Below are positions 1 through 15,937 of a stretch of 64,000 nt of DNA, in pieces (within the stretch, counting starts at the first letter, position 1; every line of letters starts with the position of its first letter). The notes beneath the pieces are model-generated. The model searched no databases, had not been told where the DNA came from, and worked only from the letters and a program-made list of their open reading frames with translations. Made by a program: the position numbers and the translations under genes. The stretch lies in contig OENT01000540.1 in assembly GCA_900239685.1 (NCBI GenBank), forward strand, positions 37,050 through 101,049, given 5' to 3'. This DNA comes from Rotaria macrura. Its lineage: Eukaryota > Rotifera > Eurotatoria > Philodinida > Philodinidae.

Positions 1-1066
1 CTAGTTTTTAATAGTGCTTTTTCAAATTACAAACATCCTTTCTCAACGGAGAAATATTGTTTTATTTGAAACATCATTGGAAAGCACAAGTTCATCTTTT
101 TTAAATTTTGTACCAAAACATTCCTTGACTTTGTTAAAACATAATAATCAACATAAATATTTCTAGAATAGATGTGTATGACCATAATTTGTAAGTGTCC
201 TTAATCAATTCTGGATAACTATGTTACAAATAGATCTAAATGAGGTAGAATTGTGTTTTCACATTGTGGTCTTTCGAAAATACATCAAATATCAACAATG
301 TTAAATGTTTATAATTTTCTCTGTTCTTGTTGCACTCGTAAAAGATTTTTGTTAAATATTCATATATTTGCATTTCAAATGTCAGCTAGACAACATTGTA
401 GAATGCAGAATAATTATGAGCTAAATGATTGCATTCGAATTTTTTCTTACATATGTATATCAATAGCAGAGCCATGATCAAAAATTCTAGTAGCACATTT
501 TTTTTGTTGATAAACGATTGTCGAGATTTTGAAAGACAATATTCATGTGTATGAACTCTTTAAGTTATCCCGACGGTCTTTTAATGAAATGAAAGCGTAC
601 AAAGTTCGAAAATTCTCCACAGAGAAATAGTAGGAAAATTTAGTTTGAATATTTCATAAACACCTTTGGGAAAGGTTCATTGCTCAAAATAGTTTAAGTA
701 TCACTTCAAGAATGTTTTCAATTCAGAAGAGAATATTTTTAGGCTTTGAAACTGGATAATTATCATAATTAAGAATCAATTAAAATGTTCTATTATCTCA
801 GATTTTCATTCATCAATATACTTCAGATAACGATGAAAAGAAAATTAAATTTACAATGAGTCCTTAAGGAACATAAGTTTTTCTATCAGACTTTCTACGA
901 TCAAGGGTTTAACCAATACTATTTCTCTTTTCGATATCAATAATGGTATGATTAATTTCTATGACGAACTCTGTTTAATCTATGTCACTTTCACAAGTAT
1001 GAATACTTCATATATTCTTGGTCATGAACTGAATTTCTTTTTCTTTCGATGATATCTTTTACTTAC

Positions 1067-2934
<1,868 letters not shown>

Positions 2935-5900
2935 CTAACTGAACAAGTACAATATGTGTGTTCAATTTAACTTGTCACAGAGAACAAAAAGGAACAAGTA
3001 GTTTCTTCCTTCCATCGGTCATGCTGTTTCTCACAACAACAGCCACTATAAACGGACAACTATGTCGCTAGTAGTCATCGTGAAAAAAAATCGATGCTCT
3101 TACACAGAGAACGGATTGAAAAATAAGAGCTGCGTATGAAACATTACTTAGAACCATGATCGAAATTCGACTTTTTTATGTTGATTCAACTGTTTGAAAT
3201 GCTTGAGATAAATTTAAAACAGTTAATGTTGAAAAACTCTAGTAGCTAATATAAGTACGCCATTTCTTTTCTTTCGGCCTTTTCTATTAATCTAGAAATA
3301 GATGTTACTCAAAATAACACCATAGTTTTTGGTTTGTGCCCAGTTCGTCGATTACATGGTAGATAACAAAGATTATGGAGATAGTAATAGTTTGATTAGC
3401 CCAAGAGTTATAATCTGATCAACACTAATTGAATGAATTGATTAAAAGTGTAGCTTTGGTAATAGCAATCAACAGCAGTAATGTGAAGATTATCGAGTCA
3501 CATAATAGCATTATGTGGCTAACTGTGTATGTGACAGATACTCATGTACGATAGATTTATTTTCTTTCCAGTTAAATCAAGAGTGATTGAGTAATAATAA
3601 GGAAAATCTTCACTCGAACAACAATTCACTTTCAAATGAACGAATACACTAGATGTATTATTTTTTTTCTGTCGATCGACATGTTTTTTATTTTTACAGA
3701 AAATTACTAAACTATTAAAGATATCTGCGTTGATTTAACACATTTTCTATTCCTATTACGGGGCCAGAAAAAATAATACATAGGTTCTAAATTGTAATTT
3801 GTAAAGAATTGGTACTGACTTGATTTGTTTTAAGAAAAAGTTCATTCATCATTCCTCCGTGTGAAATAAACACTTTTCCATGTCGTCTTCCTACGAATAT
3901 GTATAGTATATTGAAACGATGCACTATGTCCCATATCTACGCTCTATTTGTACTAAATGATTATAAATTAGTAGGAGACTTACAAAACATAATAATCATC
4001 GCATACATCAAATCATAACATGTAGTCAATAGTTAAAGATATGAATTGTATTCTCAAATTGATATTGTGTTGTTTAAAAAAAGTAGGTTTGTGCAACAAG
4101 GATTCATCGGCGTACTGAACATGTGAATGTATCTCTCCATGCAAAATAAATACATGATGAAATAATCAGAAGAAAAACTAAGAGAATTTTCAAAAACTAA
4201 AGCATTGTCAAACATGATTTTCTCTGGATTCATTTGATTCGAAGTTTTTCAAAAACGAAAACTTGAAGTCATGTAAATAGAATCGATGAGGGTTTCGATG
4301 ATAGCTGCTTTATGTGAAAGAAGATAACAAACGTCACATATCGTCTGGAGATATCCTTGAATTACAACTGTTTGTTGACTTGCAATTAATTGTTTTCTAA
4401 TGAATGCATTAGAACTTGATGTTTGATTTGAGATCTCATGAAATTTATCAGTATTGTTAATCAAATTAGAATAATGAGATCTATGTCTACACAAATCCAC
4501 ATGGAATGTATTCTGCATGGTCTTTGTAAAGAAAAAATAACAATAAAATTGAGAACTATAAGGTTTTGTTTATTCAATCAAATGCCTTATCATAAGTGAT
4601 GTGATGAAGAGTAAAGGTCGAATCTAAGAATTGACATTTGAGTTCGATATTTTTATTTAATAATTTTTTTGTTTCCAAGCGAAATTTGTGTTGATAATAT
4701 TTATTTCAAATCAATACTTTTCTACATATCAAGAATGGCCAGAAAAATGAATAAATATTCCCTCTAATTATCTAGACAAATTGTTTTCGACTGATTACAA
4801 AATTAAATTCGATACAGTTGTAGATAAAAGCAAGATTTTTGTACGAATATTACTAAAAAGATATTAAATTGTATCGTATCCTGTTGATTAATCAGAAATA
4901 TGGATATTATTTACAACAGTAATATGCATACATTCCAATAAATGCTCGTTTTTCAATAAAAAAAAATGCAAGGATTATTTGTCATCTCGTATTACCTAAC
5001 GAAGAAAAAAAAAACAAGTCAACTTAATATTTTTTTTTCTTATTGACGATTTAGTGAAATTCATTTATTGGCATATATTGTCTTCTTCCTGTGTTTTTGT
5101 TAAAGACCGAATTGATTTCACGTGGATTCAATATTAGTTTCCTTGTATATCGATTTATTTCAAAGCGAACTTTAGTTAGATAACTATAGAAGACTTTTTT
5201 ATGAGACAGCGTTTTTCATACTTATCATATATATATATATACTTTTGTTATGAAGCTATTTTCAGAAGATATTTGGATCCAAGTTGACATGAAAATCAAG
5301 CAGAGAAATTATTGTTATTTTTTTGTATAGTGTGTCTAATGACAACGGGTATTATGAGACGATCTTAAAGTATAATGTTTCCCGCCTTCTCATAGTATTC
5401 TTGTTACAATGTAACATCTCTTTTTCCTTCAGGCAATACTAATGTAGGGCGAGAAAAGCTCGCTCCGCCCTCTTCTGTCAATATATTTCCTTTGACATAC
5501 TTTGTAAGAAATATGTTTGATGTTGGTTGTTATTTTTGTCATGGCTGTTATTGTTGTTGCTCTTTCATCGCACACATAAATGTCAATCATTCATATACGA
5601 AAATGCACGTACATGTATATAACCATATATGTACATATATAATACATACACATATCTATGGGCTATTCTTGTTTTAGTAAGAAGATTTTTTGTCATCTTT
5701 TGAAGAAATAATAGTTTTGATGTCTTTCAACTGATTGATTTTTTTAATTACATGAAAACATTGAAAATGAATGAAAGGAGAAAACTATGAGAAGAACAAA
5801 TAAGTAATGTAAATTATTGTATGACAATAATGTGTTCCGTATCGTCATCAGTATAACTGCTTTTTCATTATATCCTTCTGTGTTGATTATGTCAACGAAC

Positions 5901-6424
5901 TTCACATAGGCAGCAAGAAAAGGCGAATTGTATTAGAACAAAAAAAGAGTATATACACAATCATGCACTCTGATGTGTTCCATTCTCTTTTCTCTGAAAA
6001 GATAACTCACCCCCATTTGGTTTCCAACTATATAACTCAAATGACTGTGCAGACAGCATCAGCAACTGTATTTTTTTGTTCTCTTCTTTCTTTTTCATCT
6101 CGTCAACGTGTACAACAGCATATGTGCTTAGTTAAGTAGAGAAGCGCGTACAAAAAGCATAAATGTAAATACATATTCTTCCATGTAATATATTACAATA
6201 ACGTTGATTCATACATCAAAACTCGTACAATTGTTATTTCTGTAGAGAACATTATCGTTAAGGTGAGAGAAACATATAGAAGAATATGTGTTGTAAGAAG
6301 ATTAGTTACACATATCATTATATATTGATATCAAATATCAGAGACACTGTTTGGTTTCCATAGTATGAAAATCTTTTTTTTAACACTTATTTATCTTTAG
6401 AATAATGAAAATAAAATTTTCCTC
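2935..6424. other. Intergenic region between ULK4 and calcineurin A
   Basis: No recognisable gene. An 89-codon minus-strand ORF at 4249-4518 is open but has no family resemblance and no clear partner exons. A (TA)n tract lies near 5228-5240. A GC-richer short hairpin (GCGAG-loop-CTCGC inside AGGGCG...CGCCCT) sits at about 5447-5473. Confidence 0.5.
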
Positions 6425-9400
6425 ATGACGAGTAGTGATAAAACGTCTGATGCTCCATCAGCATTAACATCATCATCAACAACAACGCCAAAGTACACTA
6501 CTAAGGATAGAAATTGTAAAACAGTTCCAGCAGCTCCTGCACATCGTCTTAGCGTTGAAGATATTTATTCGCATCCATCCGATCCAGATGACAAACCTAA
6601 TTTAGATATCCTCAAGCAACATCTTTTACTCGAAGGTCGTCTTACTGAACAAGCTGCGATTCGAATAGTTGAAACTGGTAATGAACATTGATTTTTCAAC
6701 TTATACGACATTAACTATCGTAACGATATTCCTATGAATACCGATTGTCTCGAAATGATGATTCTATTTTCCATAAATAGATCTTACTAAGATTAGAGAG
6801 CATGAGGAAAAATCGATGAATAGTTGGTAAGTAAAAAAGAAATCATGGAACTACTGTACAGTTCAATTCTTTTATTTGATTAAAATCAATATAAATTGCA
6901 TCAACTATTAACCAATTTGTTTATTATTAATACGAAATCAACACTTTCATAAATCAACGACGTTCCTTTTTCTATTTTGCAACATGACATTTCTCGATGA
7001 GGATTATAAGAAGAAAAACAAACAAATATTTTTGTCAACACAGAAATCGAGAGAATTTTATTTTTTCATTAAGGTGCTGCAATTTTACGTGATGAACCGA
7101 CAATGATCGACATTGCAGCACCATTGACAATATGTGGTGATATTCATGGACAATTCTATGATTTGATCAAGTAAGCAGCGACTACATATGATCATGAAAA
7201 TCAATTGTTTTCTTTTTCTTGATAGATTATTTGAAGTCGGAGGTTCTCCAGCGACTACTCGTTATTTATTTCTTGGTGATTATATTGACCGAGGATATTT
7301 TGGAATCGAATGGTTTGACTTATTCTATTTGTCATTTGTTGATAAAGTCATGTTTTTTTCTTGTTTACTTCTAATTTAGTGTTCTTTATTTATGGTCATT
7401 AAAAATTCATCATCCAAAAACATTCTTTTTACTTCGAGGAAATCATGAATGTCGACATTTAACAGACTATTTCACGTAGGAAAATTATTCTTCGCTAATT
7501 TTTGTTTTTCACTAGATCTTCTATGTTTTTTTTTCTTCTTTTGCTTATATTTAGTTTTAAACAAGAATGTCTTGTTAAGTATACAGAAAAAGTCTATGAA
7601 TGTTGTATGATTGCTTTCGATTGTCTGCCATTAGCTGCATTAATGAATAAACAATTTTTATGTGTACATGGAGGACTATCGCCAGAGATCCATACATTAG
7701 ATGATATACGAAAGGTAATTTGAAATTAATATATTCAGTAGGGATACATATCATGAATAAACATTCTTTAGTTGATATTGAGAGTAACCTTTTAATTACA
7801 TGCAACGAATGGAATCGATTGATTGGTTTGTTTAAGTCGTTTCTCAGTAGGGAAAAGAAAACAGAAACTATGTACCATGTTGAATTGATATTGAGTCGGT
7901 TACTATAAGCGGAATATTTCTTTTCTTGTACAGAAATCAACTGTCATTGAATTCATGAAAAATAATTCTTAATATTGATGATATAAGATTGACAGACACT
8001 CAAAGTTAAGTCAGTCCAACTGTCCTATGTGTAATTATTCTATACAAATAGATCTTAATACAGATTGAAAAAGAAAATGGATTTCGACATTTTGTTTCTT
8101 TTTCCATAGTTATGATCTAGTAACTATGGTTGCAGTCTATAATCCACTAAATGCTTGTTATGACACAAGGCTATTTTTTTTGCTCTGAAAAAAATTTATG
8201 ATTGCTGCAAAATGATCTTTGCATGATGCCAAGATTCATTCATTGATGTTTCTATGTTTCGAAAAAAAGATTCGTTTCTCATCAATACCAAAAAACCGTC
8301 CATGACAATAAGAGAAATGTGAAAATGAAAATTTTCTCTCTTTACGCATGACAATCTTATGCCAATTAATCATGTTTTAACGCTTGAAAACACTTTCTTG
8401 TGTATGTTGACGACAGTGGACAAGAGGATTAGTCGACGAGGAATTTCAGCTCGTTGATAGAGATTTATTTTGCCCAATATATATTACGATGGTAATGAAA
8501 TGGAAAGAATATAAACATATACTTTGGTAGTCATTTATGACTGTCTTACTGAATAGTTTCTTTGTATGTGTTCGTATGTTTACTTTATCTCAATTCTCGT
8601 GGAAAAATTCATTTCTCTTATAAGTTCTTCTGAAGGGTGAAATGATAATACAATTATTATTGGCCCAGGTCGACTTGACCAGAAAGTGAGAGAGAATAAT
8701 CTTCTATGCTACTGTTTAGAACGATAGACAGTTGTTATCTCTCATCTTCGCTAAATTTTCTTGTAAGCTATCTCCAATTTTGACGAAATACGAGACATAT
8801 TCTTCTCCGATTTGTAGATATTTAATCTACATTATTGTCGTACTTCGAATAAAATATCAACGTTCTATTTGCCACTATTTTGAAGGTCATTCTGATGATC
8901 TATGAAAGAACTACTGTGCGTATCCTGATTAATAAAATATACGCTACATCGATTGTCTTTTGTTTTTGTGAAAAATGACAAACATACGTTAACATCGAGA
9001 CATCCATGTATCTCGAGACACTTGTACGAGATAGTCTCACACAGTCTAAATCATTCACGACTCTGAAATTAAACTTCATGAAAAAGATGATGTCAGAAAA
9101 ATACATTTACTACTGGAAAAATATATTCTAAAATCATCTTTGTTTTCACTGGTTTTAATCGATTTAAGGTGGCTGTAGAGAAAAATATTTTACAATCGTT
9201 TACAAATAGATTCACAAGTCTGAAATATTTACGGCAATACTTATGATTATTGTAGAATACTGATGACACTAATCGTCGATCTGTATTATGACATATTTCA
9301 AAATATTTTAAGTCTTTCTTGAGTATATATTTGTCTTCATGATTTATTCGATTATAGAAATTTGTAAACAAAATCGAAGACTTTATTACAATGATGATTT

Positions 9401-11068
9401 GAGAGATGTTCGGTTGCATCACGAATGTTTTAATTTGAGTTTGATTCTATAGAGTAAGTGTATCTCATATGTAGTATTAAAAATTGTTCGACATAATTAT
9501 GCTATTTTTTAATTTATTTCTTATTGCAAGGGGGAAAAATGACGTGAAATCCATTCATCTTCAATAGAATCAGAACACTAGTGTGCTGTAGGAAACGTTT
9601 TATTGCATCTCTGGATTTCGTCTATTTGGAATTGATATAAATAGTAACATGTGCTTTGTTGTTGTTTAAAAACATACTCTTGATAGACTTCGCTTGATAT
9701 GAACTATGTTTGTTATAAATAGAACAATATCTAAATGACATATCGTTGAATTCTGCATATAGATTATTCATACATAACTGTTGTTGACGAAAGCGTAATT
9801 CTACATATCCTACATTTCAATATTGATTGACAGAATATCCTGGATTCTTATTATTAGTTGTTGTTGTTATTGTAAATTTAAATGATAATATGAATGTTTT
9901 TCTTCAGTTAGATCGATTTCATGAACCTCCGCCCTATGGTGGAATGTGTGATCTTCTATGGTCTGATCCAGTCGAAGATTATGGAAATGAAAAAGATTCA
10001 TCATCATCATCAACATCGAAACGCCGTACAAGTATTCCAATTAGTGATCCATCGGCCAATTATGGGCCACATACAATTCCTTCATCGCCCAACGAACATT
10101 TATTTTTACCGAACACAACACGTGGTTGTTCTTATTTTTATACATATGCTGCTGTTAATGAATTCTTAGTACATAACCAGATACTCTCAATAATTCGTGC
10201 ACATGAAGCACAGGATGTTGGCTATCGAATGTATAAAAAATCAGCTGAAACTGGTTTTCCATCGCTAATCACAATATTCTCAGCACCCAATTATTTAGAT
10301 GTTTATCAAAATAAAGCAGCTATTATGAAATATGAAAATAATGTTGTTAACATTCGACAATTCAATTGTTCACCTCATCCATATTGGTTACCAAATTTCA
10401 TGGACGTATTCTCATGGTCATTACCATTTGTTGGTGAAAAAATAATTGATGTTCTATTGAATATTCTTAACATATGTACAGATGAAGAATTAGCTGAATA
10501 CGATGAACATATCGATACATTAATTGAACGTAATAATCGTGAACAACGAAAAGAACAGATTCGTTCGAAAATACGTGCATTAGGTAAAGTAGCTAAAGCT
10601 TATCAATCATTACGTGAAATGAGTGAAAATGTTGTTACATTACGTGGTTTAACGCCAACAACTAGTTTAACAGAATTGAACAATGAGGTTAAGTGTGAAA
10701 CCGAAGTCGCTGCAAATATCCTTCGAGATAAAAGCACTACGACCAAAGAACGATTTTCAACTGCCAAGATACTCGATCAAGTCAATGAACGTATGCCACC
10801 ACCGAAACCAGTCAACGTATTTGCTGGTCCGACTGTTGCTGAACGTATTAAACGAACGGTAGCAGATAATCAACCATCGAAATCATCGACAAAAAAAGAA
10901 ATACCATCAAAAACAATAATGGGTGGAACAACCCAAGGTCTCGTTAAAATGAGACGTGAAAGTTTTGTTACGACACCTAAAACAACATCAGCGAAAGCAA
11001 CATCAAATTCTATTGTTAATTCAACAGCAACTGTGAATGGTAAATCGACTACAACTTCTAGAAAATGA
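6425..11068 (+). CDS. PPP3C: Calcineurin A: Ca2+/calmodulin-dependent protein phosphatase 2B catalytic subunit
   Basis: Six exons join in frame: 6425-6677, 7074-7170, 7226-7312, 7380-7475, 7555-7714, 9908-11068, giving 617 residues. The enzyme dephosphorylates serine/threonine proteins when Ca2+/calmodulin and calcineurin B bind. Metal-binding and catalytic motifs are present in order: GDIHGQ (about residue 106), GDYIDRG (134), RGNHE (165), HGGLSPE, and the SAPNYLDVY region. The last exon carries the calcineurin B-binding helix, the calmodulin-binding segment ([20 protein letters not shown], about 443-462) and the autoinhibitory NERMPPP motif (about 524). A basic Ser/Thr-rich tail follows. 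Odd points: a roughly 42-residue Ser/Pro-rich loop between the GNEK and RGCSYFY blocks, where vertebrates have about 10, and a 2193 bp last intron beside four of 50-400 bp. A pyrimidine-AG site (CTTTAG, about 6396-6401) lies just upstream of the start, possibly for leader trans-splicing. Confidence 0.96.
7715..9907 (+). other. Long last intron of calcineurin A
   Basis: Begins GTAATT and ends TTCTTCAG directly before the LDRF exon. It contains only short open frames with no family resemblance (for example minus 9093-9422). I see no inverted-repeat element in it. Confidence 0.7.
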
Positions 11069-14000
11069 TTCATCAACATAGATTGTTTTATAAAAAAAAT
11101 TTGTTTATTTTTGTTTTCACCTTGTTTGTCCTTAAAACTATATATCTATATGCATACATATATAAATATATATATATATATATATACATATATGTATTTT
11201 TTTCTATGATTTATATACCCTTGTTTATTAATATTATTTTCATTGGAAAAAAAATTCGAAACGTACAATATACAAATACACATATGCAAACTAAATTTTA
11301 GTTTTAAAATAACAAGAAAAGTTACGAATATTTATAGTTTAATATAGATGCTATGTCGCGATGATAATGTTTCTTCGAATATAGAAAATGTAAAAAAGAA
11401 TAGATCAACCAAGGACTAAACTCAAAGGACAATCTCAAACAGGCTAACATACAATTTTGACGTGACTTCTAATTATTTACACGATTATGTCGTCAGACTG
11501 ATGATTGATGTTAGAAAGTTAACATTGTGGCTCTCAATAAATCAAATGTGTCATCTTCAATTTGCATTCGTGCAACAGTCCTTCCAGTTATGTAGGTGAC
11601 CTTTTATATCATCATCACCAATTGAGGGCGCATAGCACCTTGAAAAAAGCCGCGACCTATACTTATTTTATTATACACAATGATTACTGATTTTATTCTT
11701 TTGATTTACAATTTCTAAAAATAATCCATTCTATCTTCCATTCAGCTCATAAGTAGAATTCGTATGAAAATTTCTTTCTTCCATTTGTACCTATTGTAGT
11801 GTTGTAGTAATGATAGAAAAAAATTCACTCAAGTTTGAACTTACATCGGGCATCTACTGTTTTTCAGATATAACTGAAGAAATTCATTCGACTATCTCAT
11901 TAGAACGAAGCTTCGCTATTTAACTAGCCAACATGTTTTGGATATGCTCCATAGATATTTTAGCTGATATAATACTACACGTCTGATATTCCTCCATCAT
12001 ACGATATCTGTTATTGAAGAAGCCTTCAGTGATTTCCGGGCAAATTTTTTCATCTGAGGATCATATGTGAGAATTCTATATGCTTGATAATAACGAGAAT
12101 CATGTAAACCATGGTTGTTGTTATCATAATTTCAGCATGATCCAGTGACACCCTGGAGTTCATACAACATGAATCAGTATGTTTTTATGTCGTATTTGTA
12201 GATTTCATTTTTTTTAAAGATCAAATTCTTCATTTATTTATTATAGCGCTACTGATGAAGTACTAGAAATTAAAATTAAAGTAGTACATCTCTTGGATCG
12301 GTTTGAAATACCTATGTAAAAGTTATCAATTAGCATTTTTGAAATACTATCATGAGAAGATTCGTTTGTTGAATGCCATTAAGTCTAACATTGTTTGACG
12401 CTTTGATTTTTCATTACTTAGCTCAAGTTTAGATTGTTAGATGTAATCGAATTTGAAAGTGATTATTTTCATGAATATCATTGGCCATCATTCTATGGAT
12501 CTCATATTTCGATGAATGAATCTATCACTTGTTGTTCAATACTTTAACGATCTGTTTAAATAATGAGTTTTACACGAAATCTCTACAAGACTCGTCACAG
12601 ACAAGTGAAACGTTCGGAGCTATAGAATTTACTTCTTCTAAATATTCCAAAACGGTGAAAATTAACAAGAGAACCTAGTATCCGTAAATGTTCAGATAAA
12701 ATCAAATCATAATTATAATGTCTTTGAGCATAAAATTTGTAATTGTTGATCATTTACTGATATAATTACATCCCTGTTTGGGAAAATATTTGACTCCGAA
12801 TCTTCTCTTAACCTACTTCAACACTCACTTCATTGAGTCTCATTAATAAAATACGCTGATTTCAACGAATTTACAAAAAATTCAAAAAATTTCGATTATT
12901 ATTCTTCATCAAATGAAAATTTATCCCTTGTAAAATTTTACTAGCAACTTTTCAGGAAAGATTCTTGTAAGTGAGAAATAGAAACCAACATTCGACTATT
13001 GCCATAACTATTAATATGGATACAAAGAATAAGTTCTGTCGCCAGATTTCTCTTGAATATGACATTATTCGTAAAGAATATATATATTTGAATGACTAGT
13101 CATTAGTATAAATGGTGATTTGCATGAGTGCTCATTCAAATCAGAAAAGGCATGCCGATGTTTTGTACACGGATTTTTTGTACTTCATATTAAACTATTC
13201 GTTATAAACCATTATATTTTGCGGAAAAGAAATTAATAATAGTCTCTTTCATTAGACTTCAGTTTTTTGTCAATTAAAAATTTTAAAACTATTCATAATG
13301 TGTATCTGTACACTTTAGTTATTCTGATACACTATCAGAGAGCTGTCGGTAACTACAGTTAATCATGTATAACTAATCTTTAGAACTTCGAAAAATTTTC
13401 ATTCATTTTGTTCATATTGGAGTTCTAGTATGTTCAAAATCGCAAAAACATATAATCCTATTCTTTGTCCTAATCGCGTCATAAACAGCAATTATTGTTT
13501 GCTGCAATTTCAATTCAGAATAATATTAGACATAAATTCTGGCTGATCGATGCGAAAATTAGATATTTGTCGATCCTGAGATGATTATGACTCGTGTACC
13601 GATTGATACGTAAAATTTTCATTTCGACTAGGATCAAAAAATTGCAATCATGTTGTCGCATAAAACACTATGCCTTCTCAGAACAATTGAACGTCTACAA
13701 CTATTTGTCTTCATTTTAGTCAGGTTTATTTAGTATCGTTGTTTTTAATTGCAAAAATTAGCTGTAGGTTATATTCTCCATCTTGATGAGTAGTATATGC
13801 TTAGCAATTATTACACAATTTAGTTCGTACGAAACTCTGTTACGTGTATTTTTCGTGTTTCTTATCGAAACACAAGGAATGATCATTGGATTATAGTAAA
13901 ACATCGATTTGAATAGATTTCACTGGTGACACAAAAACAAACAAAAAGCAATCATATAAGAATTCTTTTGTTTTTCAACTAAACAATCAAATATAAAGTT

Positions 14001-14971
14001 TTGACGTACTTTCACAAAACATCATTCTCTTTTTGACTAATACAAAAGAAATAAGAGTTGAAAACAAGTAGAAAGATACGAAAACTATCTACCTCTAATA
14101 ATCGACAGAATAACTTGTAAATTAAAATCAACACTTACATCATCATACAGTAGCTTTTGATAAAGGAGAGGGGGGGGGGGCGGGCTGAGAATTTCTTTTC
14201 GTGACTCTTTTTCTCAAACCATATGTTGAACCAACAAAGAAACAAACAGAAAAAGTATTTTCAATATTAATACTTCATGGAGATAACGACAATTGAAAGA
14301 AATACACTGTATAAAAATCTCGACAGGGAACGAATACTGAGCACCCTGGCTTCACCACTGCTTGTTGTTTTTGATTTATTTCGCAATGAGCTATGGTAAC
14401 ATTATTTACATAAATGCTTATGTATAATTATAGACTAGTTTCTTATACAGATAATAACTCAAAACGTTGACCTTTGACAGCTATAATGAGGAATCATTCT
14501 GTCATTATGTTTTAGTTTCGAACATTAATCAAAATGTATTGACAAAAAGATAGGTTTACTTTTGTCTATGAGCACACATTCTTACGCTTTTGTTTCACCG
14601 TAAATATCCAAGGTAGTTATTATATCCACATCATTCCTCACTATAAACATGTATGATGGATAGGTAGAAAAATGAAAGTATTCATTTCCAGACGTTGAAG
14701 GTTGATTGCTCAGCCAGCATTAAAAAACAACATTCTTTTTTTTTTTCATTCGAGGAATGAGTTACTGAAATTTTATTTTTAGTTTGATGTCAATCTGCGA
14801 AATAGAAATTGATTCATTTCAAAATAGAGAAACTGACAGAAAAAAAACCGAACAATATTTTGCTAAAGCCATCAGCGACCTCTCCTAGAATGTTTATTTT
14901 TGAATGGTCAAAATAAATAAGCCATAGAATAGATTAGATTTGATTTCTACATATTTGCTGCTAGCCGATTA
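11069..14971. other. Gene-poor region
   Basis: A 3.9 kb stretch with no ORF I can support on either strand. It holds a (TA)n tract at about 11160-11190 and a G-run of ten near 14171-14180. Otherwise nothing recognised. Confidence 0.5.
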
Positions 14972-15583
14972 TCATTCGAGGTATACAGCGTAAACAATTA
15001 CGACAGCAATCATATCTTGAGTTTCATAATTAACTGATATCATATTATCCGTTTTCGGATCCCATAAACAACGTGATGCAATGCGTAAGAGTTCTCCAAA
15101 TTTTTGTCCAATAACTGTTTGAACGATAATTTTATAACGTGGCAATTGAAAATTTCTCATTAATTGATGGACATTTCTTGTTATGTCTTTAACAAGTTCA
15201 TTTACAGTGTTAGCATCATATTTTTTATCTTTTAGTCGATCAATCAATACTTCGAGTACTTTAGGGTGTACACGATAAGGACGAAAACGATATTCATTAT
15301 CAGGCTCCATCCGGTATGTATTGGGTCGAGGATGATTAGGTAAAGGTAACATCGAAGATTTCCTGCTACCCATTGACATTGATAAACGTCGAAAAACGGA
15401 TTGACGACGTTCAGGATTTGCTGCTGCTGCAGCGGCTGCCGCCGCTACAGATACGGTTGGTCCAGAGCCGATTACTGCGGCATGAATTTCATCGCGTGCT
15501 CCATGTGGTGGTACAGTTGTTTTCATAGTCACTGTACCATGAGGTTCAGAAGTAACGTTCAGCCGACGATCAGCCATCAACAC
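14972..15583 (-). CDS. Tctex1 domain-containing dynein light chain
   Basis: Single-exon gene of 203 codons (201 if translation starts at the second Met, MADRR). The C-terminal half is a Tctex1/DYNLT domain: RYKIIVQTVIGQ, then SRCLWDP, and the family-typical ending AVVIVYAVYLE. Proteins of this type are dynein light or intermediate-chain accessory subunits, often in cilia. The layout, with a long N-terminal extension before the domain, resembles the TCTEX1D1/TCTEX1D4 group (DYNLT4/5) more than the short cytoplasmic light chains. The extension has a run of nine alanines (about residues 47-55) and a basic Ser-rich patch (RRQSVFRRLSMSMGSRKSS) that could be phosphorylated. It is divergent to GUCD1 with a 354 bp spacer. 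The exact paralogue is unsure. Confidence 0.88.
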   Translation of the reverse strand: MLMADRRLNVTSEPHGTVTMKTTVPPHGARDEIHAAVIGSGPTVSVAAAAAAAAANPERRQSVFRRLSMSMGSRKSSMLPLPNHPRPNTYRMEPDNEYRFRPYRVHPKVLEVLIDRLKDKKYDANTVNELVKDITRNVHQLMRNFQLPRYKIIVQTVIGQKFGELLRIASRCLWDPKTDNMISVNYETQDMIAVVIVYAVYLE

Positions 15584-15937
15584 AATGTCTTAGTTATTTA
15601 AGCGATTCAGTTGTAAGTTCGACCCGAATGATGTTGATGTTGTTTGATAGAATCAAATTTCTTTTTTCTTCTTTCTTTTTTCTTCTTTTGCTATCGTCTG
15701 TTGTTACTTTAAATTTTGATTTGTTTCTCATCACACATAAAGTGTTCTCAATTTTTTTCTCTCCTTCTTTTCCTCATATTCTTGTACACAGCGTATGTGG
15801 TTGAGTATTGACATATGATGGAAGCACCTAGCGACGAGAAGCACTATGGGTGTTTGTCTGTGAGAAGTGAAAGAACGCGATTGTTCTTCAATTAAGGTTA
15901 GTAGCTATTATTAATTTTCTTTTCTCCTTTTCAGATA
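15584..15937. promoter_or_regulatory. Shared spacer between divergent genes
   Basis: The 354 bp between the light-chain gene and GUCD1 must hold both promoters. It is rich in C/T tracts (about 15658-15690). A pyrimidine-AG splice acceptor (TTTTCAG) ends 3 bp before the GUCD1 ATG, so the GUCD1 5' UTR is either cis- or trans-spliced. No specific factor site is claimed. Confidence 0.5.

Noticed and set aside
4249-4518. 89-codon minus-strand ORF between ULK4 and calcineurin A
   Set aside because: No family resemblance, no signal peptide and no splice partners. Open frames of this length occur by chance in this window.
9921-10169. His-rich ORF in the last exon of calcineurin A
   Set aside because: An out-of-frame shadow of the Ser-rich TCATCA stretch in the real coding frame.
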